A stretch of 5,942 nucleotides of DNA from Clostridia bacterium. Lineage in GTDB: Bacteria; Bacillota; Clostridia; Christensenellales; DTU072. Made by a program: the position numbers and the translations under genes. The number at the start of each line of letters is the position of its first letter. Position 1 is the first letter of the stretch. Location: contig JAQVTZ010000061.1 of assembly GCA_028699795.1 (NCBI GenBank), positions 3,877 to 9,818 on the forward strand, given 5' to 3'. Below, in pieces: positions 1 to 5,942 of this stretch. The notes below the pieces were generated by a model. It searched no databases. It saw nothing but the letters and a program-made list of their open reading frames with translations, and was not told where the DNA came from.

Positions 1-749
1 ATGCAATTCTCTTTGGTGGTATAGCCCTGACTTGCCAAAATATTATTGGTGTTGGCCGCACGCAAACGAAAACGGAATTTATTCTCGTTGTCCCTGTACA
101 CCTCGAAAACGGATCTGCCTATGGTAGGCTTATAATCTTGCTTGGTCGTGTCTATCGTCTCGGCGTCAATCATCTTGGCGATAGCGGCGATGCCGTTTTT
201 GCAAGCGTACTTGGTGGTATAGCCTTGACTGTGTCCGACGATATAGCTGTTGGATGCCTTAATGCGAAAACGGTAGCGTTCGCCGTTGTCTTTATAAATC
301 TGAATGAGTCCCGGTCTCTTGAGCGACTCTTCGATCTTCTCGTTTTCTTCTTTTTCGGGGCTGGAAGAAACAGTTGTTGGAGGCAACTCGCTCTTCGCAG
401 GGTCGGGTTTTTGGGCCGGCGGCGTGGGCGTCATAATGGCAACTTTCGTATTGTTGTCTTGTTTTGCTATCGGCTTTTTGGGGGCAACAGGAGGTTTGTC
501 AACCGATACGGGCGCGCTATATTGTATGGAAGCGCTTGGTTTTGCGGCCCTTTTTACGGCGACAGGCGCAGGCGCGACTGCGGCAACGGTTTCTTCTTCT
601 TGGACGGATTTTCTTTTCTTTGCCTTGCTTGCTGCGACGGCAGAAATAATGATAACCAACAAAAGGATCGCTCCGCCTATTACATAATATAGATTATAAC
701 CCTCGTTAAAAAACGCAACAATCGATTCCCAAATCTTTTCGAAATCCAT
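1..749 (-). CDS. Membrane-anchored protein with tandem DUF1508 (YegP-like) repeats, partial at its 3' end
   Basis: The frame is open from an ATG at 749-747 to the left edge: 249 codons with no stop, so the C-terminus lies outside the window. Residues 20-40 form one hydrophobic helix followed by KAKKRK, which by the positive-inside rule puts the rest of the protein in the cytoplasm. Residues about 47-147 are a low-complexity linker rich in Pro, Ala, Lys, Val and Glu. Two homologous repeats follow, about 148-195 and 213-249 onward. Each has the pattern YKDN/YRDN, then YRFRIKASN or FRFRLRAAN, then SQGYTTK and a Cys. This is the signature I know for DUF1508 (YegP/UPF0339), small domains of uncertain function usually found as short soluble tandem proteins. 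The start is well supported: AGGAGG at 762-757 lies 7 bases upstream. A promoter-like sequence precedes it, so it is probably transcribed apart from typA. The function is unknown; the family assignment is from motif memory. Confidence 0.88.
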   Translation of the reverse strand, partial: MDFEKIWESIVAFFNEGYNLYYVIGGAILLLVIIISAVAASKAKKRKSVQEEETVAAVAPAPVAVKRAAKPSASIQYSAPVSVDKPPVAPKKPIAKQDNNTKVAIMTPTPPAQKPDPAKSELPPTTVSSSPEKEENEKIEESLKRPGLIQIYKDNGERYRFRIKASNSYIVGHSQGYTTKYACKNGIAAIAKMIDAETIDTTKQDYKPTIGRSVFEVYRDNENKFRFRLRAANTNNILASQGYTTKENC

Positions 750-801
750 AACGCAACCTCCTCGCTACATAATTTATTATAAATTCAACTCAAGATAGTT
801 T

Positions 802-830
802 ATTATATCATTTTATTTTCTATTGGTAAA
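802..830 (-). promoter_or_regulatory. Sigma-A-type promoter for the DUF1508 gene
   Basis: Read on the minus strand, TTTACC (830-825) and a perfect TATAAT (807-802) are separated by exactly 17 bases. Transcription would start near 795, giving a leader of roughly 45 bases before the ATG at 749. A second perfect TATAAT lies at 781-776 but has no reasonable -35 at 16-18 bases, so I prefer the first. The stretch is AT-rich, which raises the chance of a random match, and a spurious promoter cannot be excluded. Confidence 0.55.
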
Positions 831-857
831 TATCTATTTTTTGCTTTTTACTCTCAC

Positions 858-2687
858 TTACTTCTCGTTTCTTCTGTCTTTCATGATTTTTCTCATACGC
901 TCATCATGATTCAAAATAGTTTTGCGGATACGCAAATTTTTGGGCGTGACCTCCAGCATTTCGTCCTCGGTAACAAACTCGATACACTCTTCCAACGAAA
1001 ACTTACGCGGGTTTTCGAGCCTCATGGAGTCGTCGCTTCCCGACGCGCGCATATTGGTAACATGCTTTTTCTTGCAAACATTGACGACAAGGTCGTCCGC
1101 TTTAGGGGAATACCCTATCACCATTCCCGCATAAACGGGAGTTTGAGGGTCAATAAACAAGACCCCTCTGTCTTGCGCATTAAACAATCCGTAGGTTACC
1201 GCTTCCCCTGTCTCATAAGCCACCAAAGCGCCGTAGGGTCTGCGAGGAATACTCTTTTTAAGCGGAGCGTACCCATCAAAGATACTACTCATAATGCCTT
1301 CGCCATGTGTATCCGTCATAAAATCATTTCTGTATCCCAAAAGCCCTCTTTCGGGTATCTTGAATTCCATTTTTACTCTATTATTATAAGTCTGCATTGT
1401 CGCAAGCTCGCCCTGCCGTTTGCCCATACTTTCCATAATTGTGCTTAACGCCCAATCAGGGACCTCTACCGAAAACCGCTCTATCGGCTCACAAAGTACA
1501 CCGTCTACAACCTTGTTGATAACGCGCGGCATACTTACCTGAAACTCGTAGCCCTCTCTTCTCATATTTTCGATAAGGATAGACAAATGGATTTCACCGC
1601 GTCCGGATACCATAAAAGAGTCGGGCGAATCGCTGTCCTCCACCTTGAGCGAAACATCCTTAAGCAGTTCTTTATACAGTCTTGCGCGAAGATGACGGGA
1701 AGTGACGAACTTGCCCTCTCTGCCTGCAAAAGGACTGTCGTTTACGGAAAACAGCATTTGCAAGGTAGGTTCGGATATCTTAACAAAGTTGATTGGCTCT
1801 ACTTTTTGGGGCGCGCATATCGTCTGTCCTATCGTAATATTTTCAATGCCGCTAAAACATACCACATCACCTACTAAGGCGGTTTGCACATTCATACGCG
1901 TAAGCCCGTTAAACTGATAGATGTTGGTTATTTTAGAATTATACACCTCATTGGTATGGTAGTTGCATACCGTCACTTCTTGATTGGGCTTCATCTCTCC
2001 GCGCTCGATACGGCCAATGGCGATTCTTCCCACATAATCGTTATAATCGATAGCCGATACCAACACCTGTAACGGTGCGGATTCGTCTCCTTCGGGCGGT
2101 TCGATATGCTTTAATATGGTATCGAAGAGCGGTATTAAATTTTCGCCCATTGTGTCGGGAGTATACGAAGCAACCCCCGCCCTGCCCGAGCAATATATAA
2201 TGGGGCTTTCGAGTTGTTCTTCGTTCGCATTAAGGTCCAATAACAGCTCATATATCTCTTCCAGCACCTCGGCGGGCCTTGCGTCGGGCTTGTCACATTT
2301 GTTGATACATATTATAACCCGATGTTTCATTTCCAACGCTTTTTGCAACACAAATCGCGTTTGGGGCATGGGCCCTTCATAAGCGTCTACCAACAGCACT
2401 ACGCCGTTAATCAGCTTTAATACTCTTTCGACTTCGCCCGAAAAATCGGCGTGTCCGGGGGTGTCTACAATGTTGATTTTTACATCGTTATAGGTGCAAG
2501 AGGTATTTTTGGCAAGGATCGTAATGCCTCTCTCCCGTTCAAGGGGATTGCTGTCCATCACGCAGGTTTCGACAACCTGATTGTCGCGGAAAATTCCACC
2601 TTGTCTGAGCAGCGCATCCACCAAAGTCGTTTTGCCGTGGTCGACATGCGCGATAATTGCTATGTTTCTTAAGTCGTTTCTAATCAT
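858..2687 (-). CDS. typA: TypA/BipA ribosome-associated translational GTPase
   Basis: TypA (BipA) is a GTPase of the EF-G/LepA superfamily that binds the 70S ribosome and helps 50S assembly and growth under cold or other stress. The 609 residues match the family's usual length (about 605-615). All G-domain motifs are present: G1 AHVDHGKTT (13-21), switch I with ERERGIT (50-56), G3 DTPGH (75-79), G4 NKCD (129-132) and G5 SGRAG (167-171). The EF-G-like domains II, III and V follow, with RGLLGYR in domain V. The TypA-specific C-terminal loop has NMRASGSDDS at 545-554, and the tail carries the family-typical EVTP and RIRK segments. The ATG is chosen because MIRNDLRNIAIIAHVDHGKTT is the usual TypA N-terminus. 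The ribosome binding site is weak (AAGAGA overlapping the upstream stop codon). With only 13 bases to the upstream gene, translation is probably coupled to it. No hairpin terminator is visible after the TAA. Confidence 0.98.
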   Translation of the reverse strand: MIRNDLRNIAIIAHVDHGKTTLVDALLRQGGIFRDNQVVETCVMDSNPLERERGITILAKNTSCTYNDVKINIVDTPGHADFSGEVERVLKLINGVVLLVDAYEGPMPQTRFVLQKALEMKHRVIICINKCDKPDARPAEVLEEIYELLLDLNANEEQLESPIIYCSGRAGVASYTPDTMGENLIPLFDTILKHIEPPEGDESAPLQVLVSAIDYNDYVGRIAIGRIERGEMKPNQEVTVCNYHTNEVYNSKITNIYQFNGLTRMNVQTALVGDVVCFSGIENITIGQTICAPQKVEPINFVKISEPTLQMLFSVNDSPFAGREGKFVTSRHLRARLYKELLKDVSLKVEDSDSPDSFMVSGRGEIHLSILIENMRREGYEFQVSMPRVINKVVDGVLCEPIERFSVEVPDWALSTIMESMGKRQGELATMQTYNNRVKMEFKIPERGLLGYRNDFMTDTHGEGIMSSIFDGYAPLKKSIPRRPYGALVAYETGEAVTYGLFNAQDRGVLFIDPQTPVYAGMVIGYSPKADDLVVNVCKKKHVTNMRASGSDDSMRLENPRKFSLEECIEFVTEDEMLEVTPKNLRIRKTILNHDERMRKIMKDRRNEK

Positions 2688-2700
2688 AAATTGTTATCTC

Positions 2701-3453
2701 TTAAATTACCGTTATCGTGGACGCTGTCCAGACATCGGTCTCGTCGTATACCTTAAGCAGGTCATCGTTATTATAGATTTTTTTGTTTTGTAATACTGCG
2801 TCGCAAATAGAAGGTCTGTAATATACCGTCCATTCGCCTGTCGGGAAATTAAAAAAGTGTGTGACTGCGATTTCGATTGCCGGTATGGTCTCCAAGTTAT
2901 GTTGCAACTCAAGCTCTATATCCTTATCCATACCGGGACCTACGGCAATACAATCGTAATATTTCACAGATTTCTCATCACCTTGAAACAGAAAAGTCTG
3001 CGTTTCCCAATTAGGCTTGACAAACTTCACACCCTGGTCGTATTGGTCAAGATTACACGGTATTGCCGGTTCTAAGTAAAGAGGGTCAATGTAATAAGTC
3101 ATCCAATCGGTATATTCGCTGAAGATTCTCTCTCTGTTATAAACGGTGCGCATTCTGTAAAAGAGTTCGCCCTTGATACGCTCTATCTTTAGTGAAGTAC
3201 GCGCCGTCGTAATTTTAACCGTTTTGTCGGGCTCATACGCGTATCGGTATTCTAACTCGTAGGCGTACGCATTTCTGACACGCGCCCAGCTTATTGTCAC
3301 GCGGTAATCGGGCTCGGCAGAAACCGCCGTAACCGATGCCTCGGGCGCTTGCGGGTCGGCATGGTAAACAACCGCCGCAACCGCCGCACTCGCGATATAG
3401 ATTCCAACCAAAATAACAGTGGTCAAAACCGCAAACTTCTTTCTGATATTCAC
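2701..3453 (-). CDS. Membrane-anchored or secreted protein with a fibronectin type III-like domain; function unknown
   Basis: The protein has 250 residues. It begins MNIRKK followed by a hydrophobic segment (about 7-29), which fits a signal peptide or an uncleaved N-terminal anchor; no lipobox Cys is seen. Residues about 37-122 look like one fibronectin type III domain: VTISWARV (52-59) and YELEYRYA (65-72) correspond to the B and C strands, and a Tyr-x-Met-Arg-Thr-Val segment with FSEYTDW (99-117) resembles the F-G end. Residues 123-250 are rich in aromatic and acidic residues and I do not recognise them; there is no catalytic motif I can name. The start is GTG at 3453-3451, immediately after the TAG of the PPi-type phosphofructokinase gene. 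The nearest Shine-Dalgarno-like run (AAAAAAGGT) is about 13 bases away, so initiation probably depends on translational coupling. It stops 13 bases before typA. The FN3 call rests on pattern only. The protein is likely displayed outside the membrane, but its role is unknown. Confidence 0.82.
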   Translation of the reverse strand: MNIRKKFAVLTTVILVGIYIASAAVAAVVYHADPQAPEASVTAVSAEPDYRVTISWARVRNAYAYELEYRYAYEPDKTVKITTARTSLKIERIKGELFYRMRTVYNRERIFSEYTDWMTYYIDPLYLEPAIPCNLDQYDQGVKFVKPNWETQTFLFQGDEKSVKYYDCIAVGPGMDKDIELELQHNLETIPAIEIAVTHFFNFPTGEWTVYYRPSICDAVLQNKKIYNNDDLLKVYDETDVWTASTITVI

Positions 3454-4704
3454 CTATTTTACCAATACCTTTTTTAACTTGGCAAAACGGGGCAGACCGT
3501 CTTCGAGAGGTGCTTTGCAATCACCCTGAATGAGGGGAAGCGCATAATCGATATACTCTTTGCCGAGCATCGTACCGTCTTCGGTAATCCACTCTAAAGG
3601 CACTTTCTTTTCGGTATTCGCGGCCGCCGCAACATCCATCAGCCTGAAGTTGCAAGCGTATCTGCCCGAGGACATCTCTCTTTCAAACACCACCATTTTA
3701 TCGGTTTCGCCTGCGACTGCGGCTTTCACCGCCTCTTGCCCTGCGCGGAAAGCTTCTTCTACATCGGTTTTGCTTGCCAGATGCGCCGCGCACCTTTGCA
3801 TCAGTGAAAACTCGATGCCTCTTACTTTTACACCGTATTTGTTGCCGACGAGATCGGCAAGTTTAACCGCCAATCCGCCCAATTGCGCGTGTCCGAAATT
3901 GTCTTTCGCCATTTCGGCTTTTGAGAGCGCTTCGGCGACATACTCGCCTTGCGAGGTTTTGATCCCTTCGGATACGGCAACAATACATTTGCCGTTATTT
4001 TTGTCCATCACGCTCTTTACTTGCAAAAGGAACTTTTCGCTGTCGAAAGGAAGCTCCGGCAAATAAATAAGGTCCGCGCCCAAACCTTTATGATTGGCAA
4101 GCGCGGCCGCGGCAGTCAACCAGCCCGCATTACGCCCCATGATTTCGACTACTGTCACTTGAGGTTTATCGTATACCTTGGCGTCCAAATTAAGCTCCAT
4201 CATGGTGGTGGCTACATATTTTGCGGCGCTAGCATAACCGGGACAATGGTCCGTACCGTACAAATCGTTGTCTATTGTTTTGGGCACGCCGATAACATTG
4301 CAGTCGTACCCTGCGGCAAGCAGATATTTCGAGACCTTGTTACAAGTGTCCATACTGTCGTTGCCGCCGTTATAAAAGAAGTATCTCACATTGTATTTTT
4401 GGAAAACTTCGAGAATTCTCTTATAATCGGTATCATCTGTTTCGGCGCTCTTCAGTTTGTATCTTACCGAGCCCAAAGCGGAAGAAGGGGTATATTTCAG
4501 AAGTTCCAACTCTTTTTTGTCTTCTTTGCCGATATCGTAAAACTTTTCGTCCAGTATCCCTTTGATGCCGTTTGCGGCGCCGTAAACAGCGGTAATATTA
4601 CTTTGTTGCAGCGCTTCCAAAAACACGCCTGCCGCGCTGGAATTGATAACCGATGTGGGGCCTCCGGATTGCCCGAAAACGCAAGCTCCTACTAAATTCT
4701 TCAT
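3454..4704 (-). CDS. pfp: PPi-type 6-phosphofructokinase (diphosphate--fructose-6-phosphate 1-phosphotransferase)
   Basis: This is a cytosolic phosphofructokinase of the PFK-A superfamily, 416 residues, predicted to transfer phosphate between PPi and fructose 6-phosphate reversibly. Motifs in order: GQSGGPTSVIN (11-21), GGNDS (113-117), PKTIDND (141-147, catalytic D145), MGRNAGW (189-195), SEG (245-247) and LMQRCAAHLASKTD near residue 300. Two positions decide the phosphoryl donor in this superfamily. Asp116 replaces the Gly of GGDGS, and Lys142 replaces the Gly of PGTIDND; both are hallmarks of PPi use. Asn115 stands where most members, ATP- or PPi-dependent, carry Asp. From memory, GGNDS occurs in a clostridial branch, so this may be a lineage trait and not a defect. 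The allosteric arginines of bacterial ATP enzymes are not evident. The ATG has AGGAGA 7 bases upstream, and the gene lies 23 bases after pfkA. The donor assignment is by residues only; an ATP-using member is possible but less likely. Confidence 0.92.
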   Translation of the reverse strand: MKNLVGACVFGQSGGPTSVINSSAAGVFLEALQQSNITAVYGAANGIKGILDEKFYDIGKEDKKELELLKYTPSSALGSVRYKLKSAETDDTDYKRILEVFQKYNVRYFFYNGGNDSMDTCNKVSKYLLAAGYDCNVIGVPKTIDNDLYGTDHCPGYASAAKYVATTMMELNLDAKVYDKPQVTVVEIMGRNAGWLTAAAALANHKGLGADLIYLPELPFDSEKFLLQVKSVMDKNNGKCIVAVSEGIKTSQGEYVAEALSKAEMAKDNFGHAQLGGLAVKLADLVGNKYGVKVRGIEFSLMQRCAAHLASKTDVEEAFRAGQEAVKAAVAGETDKMVVFEREMSSGRYACNFRLMDVAAAANTEKKVPLEWITEDGTMLGKEYIDYALPLIQGDCKAPLEDGLPRFAKLKKVLVK

Positions 4705-4727
4705 TAGATCTTCTCCTATATTCGTTT

Positions 4728-5690
4728 TTATTGCGCCAACAATGTGGCGATTCTGTAAAGTTCTTTATCGAAAACCCTTTCCATACTAAGGGCTTCGGCA
4801 ACATCCATATCTATTATTTTGTTGTCTTGGATGCCGACTACGCGCGCGCCGTTATCTTTTTTGAACAAGTCTACCGCTTTCACCGCGCATCTTGCCGCCA
4901 ACAAACGGTCTGCCATGGTGGGGGTTCCGCCTCTCTGAATGTATCCGAGTTTTACCGTCCTGATAGAAACAGGCACTTTTTGTTCTATTTGCTCTTTCAG
5001 TTCTGCGGCATCACATACGCCTTCTGCCAATAGGATGATATCCGAAACTTTACCCTTTATAATGTTACGCTTCATGTTGTTGCACAAGACATCGATGTCG
5101 AAAGGAATTTCGGGGACCAACATGGCTTCGGCACCTCCCGCGATACCGCTATAGAGAGCGATATCACCACAATGTCTGCCCATAACCTCTATGATACAAG
5201 CGCGATCATGCGAGCTCATCGTATCTCTTATCTTATTGATTGCATCCAATACATTATTGACGGCCGTATCGAACCCCAAAGTGTATTCGGTATAGGCAAG
5301 GTCGTTGTCTATCGTGCCGGGAATTCCCACACAAGGAAACTTGAAGTCATCATAAAAATCTTTTATCCCGCGGTAAGAGCCGTCGCCGCCTATGACGATA
5401 AGACCCTCGATGCCGTAAGCGCGTAATACCTCATAAGCTTTTTCGCGCCCTTCTTTCGTGTTAAACTCGGGGCATCTGGCCGTTTTTAAAATGGTACCTC
5501 CGCGATGAATGGTATCCGAAACCGAACGGCTATCCATTTTTTTGAGAGTACCTCGTATCAGTCCCTCATAGCCTCTTTCGACGCCGTACACTTCCATTGC
5601 CTGTGATATTGCGTATCTTACCGTTGCTCTGATAGCGGCATTCATGCCGGGGGCATCTCCACCGCTTGTCAACACTGCTATGCGTCTCAT
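4728..5690 (-). CDS. pfkA: ATP-dependent 6-phosphofructokinase
   Basis: This enzyme phosphorylates fructose 6-phosphate to fructose 1,6-bisphosphate with ATP, the committed and usually regulated step of glycolysis; it is a cytosolic homotetramer in the family. The 320 residues match the E. coli and Bacillus enzymes almost position for position. Motifs: TSGGDAPGMN (8-17), GGDGS (101-105, with Gly104 for ATP), PGTIDND (124-130, with Gly125 and catalytic D128), Arg163, MGRHCGD (170-176), AEG (222-224) and LGYIQRGG (248-255). Arg21, Arg25 and Arg55 correspond to the ADP/PEP effector-site arginines of E. coli PfkA, so allosteric control is probably kept. The ATG is preceded by GGAG at 5700-5697, 6 bases away. 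It is the first gene of the likely four-gene operon. Gly at both donor-specific positions contrasts with Asp and Lys in the neighbouring paralogue. Confidence 0.97.
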   Translation of the reverse strand: MRRIAVLTSGGDAPGMNAAIRATVRYAISQAMEVYGVERGYEGLIRGTLKKMDSRSVSDTIHRGGTILKTARCPEFNTKEGREKAYEVLRAYGIEGLIVIGGDGSYRGIKDFYDDFKFPCVGIPGTIDNDLAYTEYTLGFDTAVNNVLDAINKIRDTMSSHDRACIIEVMGRHCGDIALYSGIAGGAEAMLVPEIPFDIDVLCNNMKRNIIKGKVSDIILLAEGVCDAAELKEQIEQKVPVSIRTVKLGYIQRGGTPTMADRLLAARCAVKAVDLFKKDNGARVVGIQDNKIIDMDVAEALSMERVFDKELYRIATLLAQ

Positions 5691-5826
5691 GTTCTACTCC
5701 AAATATATTTTATGTTCATTTATTCCTCATTCCCACTCTTAACTCTCATCCTTATTTGTCATTTGTTATTATTTCCGACCAATCGTTAAACGGCGTCCAC
5801 CTAAACCCTAATTTGCCCCATGCGTC

Positions 5827-5837
5827 GGGCATAGCCC
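5827..5837. repeat. Short GC-rich inverted repeat
   Basis: GGGC (5827-5830) and GCCC (5834-5837) flank the three bases ATA. An alternative 5-bp pairing joins TCGGG (5825-5829) to CCCGA (5840-5844). It is the third inverted repeat within about 65 bases upstream of pfkA. No T-run follows on either strand, so it is not a terminator on its own. Confidence 0.35.
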
Positions 5838-5851
5838 TCCCCGAGCTCACT

Positions 5852-5876
5852 AAAAATATCACACTGTGATATTTTT
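5852..5876. repeat. Perfect 25-bp palindrome
   Basis: The left arm AAAAATATCACA (5852-5863) and the right arm TGTGATATTTTT (5865-5876) are exact reverse complements around a single C at 5864. As RNA it would give an 11-bp, AT-rich stem with a 3-base loop and end in five U residues on either strand. It could be a weak bidirectional terminator between pfkA and whatever lies beyond the right edge, a protein-binding operator, or part of a dispersed intergenic repeat. The inner TCACA-C-TGTGA has the CRP half-site words in reversed orientation and so is not a CRP site. Confidence 0.85.
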
Positions 5877-5877
5877 C

Positions 5878-5889
5878 GAGCGTTCGCTC
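5878..5889. repeat. Short GC-rich inverted repeat beside the palindrome
   Basis: GAGCG (5878-5882) and CGCTC (5885-5889) are reverse complements separated by two bases; in RNA this would give a 4-bp stem with a 4-base loop. It begins two bases after the 25-bp palindrome, so the two could form adjacent hairpins. Short repeats like this are common by chance, and its meaning comes only from the clustering. Confidence 0.4.
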
Positions 5890-5942
5890 CCGTTCAAGTC
5901 GGACTCATACGGTATCGCTATCGCTCTAAAATTATATTTTTT

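Larger units (their letters stand above)
5752..5904 (-). other. Short open frame, possible gene remnant or repeat-encoded peptide
   Basis: Between a TGA at 5907-5905 and a TAA at 5754-5752 this frame is open for 50 codons. Its second half, from the only in-frame ATG at 5832, would read MPDAWGKLGFRWTPFNDWSE and six more residues (26 in total). The composition (three Trp, balanced charges) is more protein-like than usual for intergenic DNA. However, no good ribosome binding site precedes the ATG, and the frame runs through the palindrome. It may be a decayed gene end, the coding face of a dispersed intergenic repeat, or chance. I do not recognise a family. Confidence 0.25.
5691..5942 (-). other. 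Upstream region of pfkA with no clear gene
   Basis: These 252 bases hold no recognisable gene. From right to left on the minus strand: a perfect TATAAT at 5936-5931 at the very edge, whose -35 would lie outside the window; three inverted repeats between 5889 and 5827; a short open frame ending at 5752; and a purine-rich tract at about 5752-5720 leading to the pfkA ribosome binding site. No riboswitch fold or convincing promoter close to pfkA was recognised. If the edge TATAAT is the true -10, pfkA would have a leader of about 235 bases. Confidence 0.5.

Noticed and set aside
138..692. Plus-strand open frames of 184 and 127 codons
   Set aside because: They lie opposite the DUF1508 gene, whose minus-strand frame has a strong ribosome binding site, a membrane helix and recognisable repeats. 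The plus-strand translations show only low-complexity Cys/Arg/Phe-rich sequence, as expected for a shadow.
906..1448. Plus-strand open frame of 180 codons opposite typA
   Set aside because: It is antisense to a full-length, highly conserved typA and resembles no protein family.
3949..4695. Plus-strand open frame of 248 codons opposite the PPi-type phosphofructokinase
   Set aside because: It is fully antisense to a gene with clear catalytic motifs, has no recognisable domain, and is the kind of long shadow frame that GC-biased third positions produce.
4598..4804. Minus-strand frame of 68 codons across the pfkA-pfp junction
   Set aside because: It overlaps both phosphofructokinase genes in another frame and has no family resemblance.
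5720..5752. Several Shine-Dalgarno-like GGATGA/GAGG words upstream of pfkA
   Set aside because: They belong to a purine-rich tract with no downstream open frame at the right distance. The GGAG at 5700-5697 explains pfkA initiation.
5852..5876. CRP/FNR or Rex operator
   Set aside because: The CRP words TGTGA and TCACA are present but in inverted order with a one-base gap, and the Rex and FNR spacings do not match. It is therefore reported only as a palindrome.
5885..5906. tRNA T-arm-like sequence GTTCAAGTC on the plus strand
   Set aside because: Only three base pairs flank the loop, and no anticodon arm, D-arm or acceptor stem can be found around it. It is at most a chance match or an old fragment.

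Overview
The window is an ordinary chromosomal stretch of a bacterium in which every supported gene lies on the minus strand. Transcription therefore runs from the right edge to the left edge. The combination suggests an anaerobic Bacillota (Clostridia-like) organism: AGGAGG-type ribosome binding sites, TATAAT/TTTACC promoter elements, a short-type ATP phosphofructokinase beside a pyrophosphate-type phosphofructokinase, and a TypA of Firmicutes style. The taxonomic call is an inference from gene content and style, not from a marker gene.

Layout in the direction of transcription: (1) 5942-5691 is a non-coding leader or intergenic stretch. It has three closely spaced inverted repeats, including a perfect 25-bp palindrome, a short open frame, and a purine-rich tract just upstream of pfkA. 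(2) 5690-4728 is pfkA, the ATP-dependent 6-phosphofructokinase. (3) 4704-3454 is a second phosphofructokinase of the PPi-dependent type. (4) 3453-2701 is a 250-residue membrane-anchored or secreted protein with a fibronectin type III-like domain and an unrecognised C-terminal half; it starts at a GTG directly after the preceding stop codon. (5) 2687-858 is typA/bipA, the ribosome-associated GTPase. (6) 857-750 is a short intergenic region with a good sigma-A-like promoter. (7) 749-1 is the 5' part of a gene that runs off the left edge. It encodes one membrane helix, a long Pro/Ala/Lys linker and at least two DUF1508 (YegP-like) repeats.

Genes 2-5 are separated by 23, 0 and 13 bases and probably form one operon. 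The two phosphofructokinases act on the same step (fructose 6-phosphate to fructose 1,6-bisphosphate) with different phosphoryl donors. The ATP enzyme is essentially irreversible and keeps the residues expected of an allosteric site. The PPi enzyme is reversible and would save ATP or run in the gluconeogenic direction. TypA and the FN3-like protein have no obvious metabolic link to them and may share only transcription. The DUF1508 gene looks separately transcribed.

I see no CRISPR array, transposase, phage gene, rRNA or complete tRNA, and no convincing new system. The least explained items are the FN3-like protein, the membrane-anchored DUF1508 protein, and the palindrome-rich stretch upstream of pfkA.
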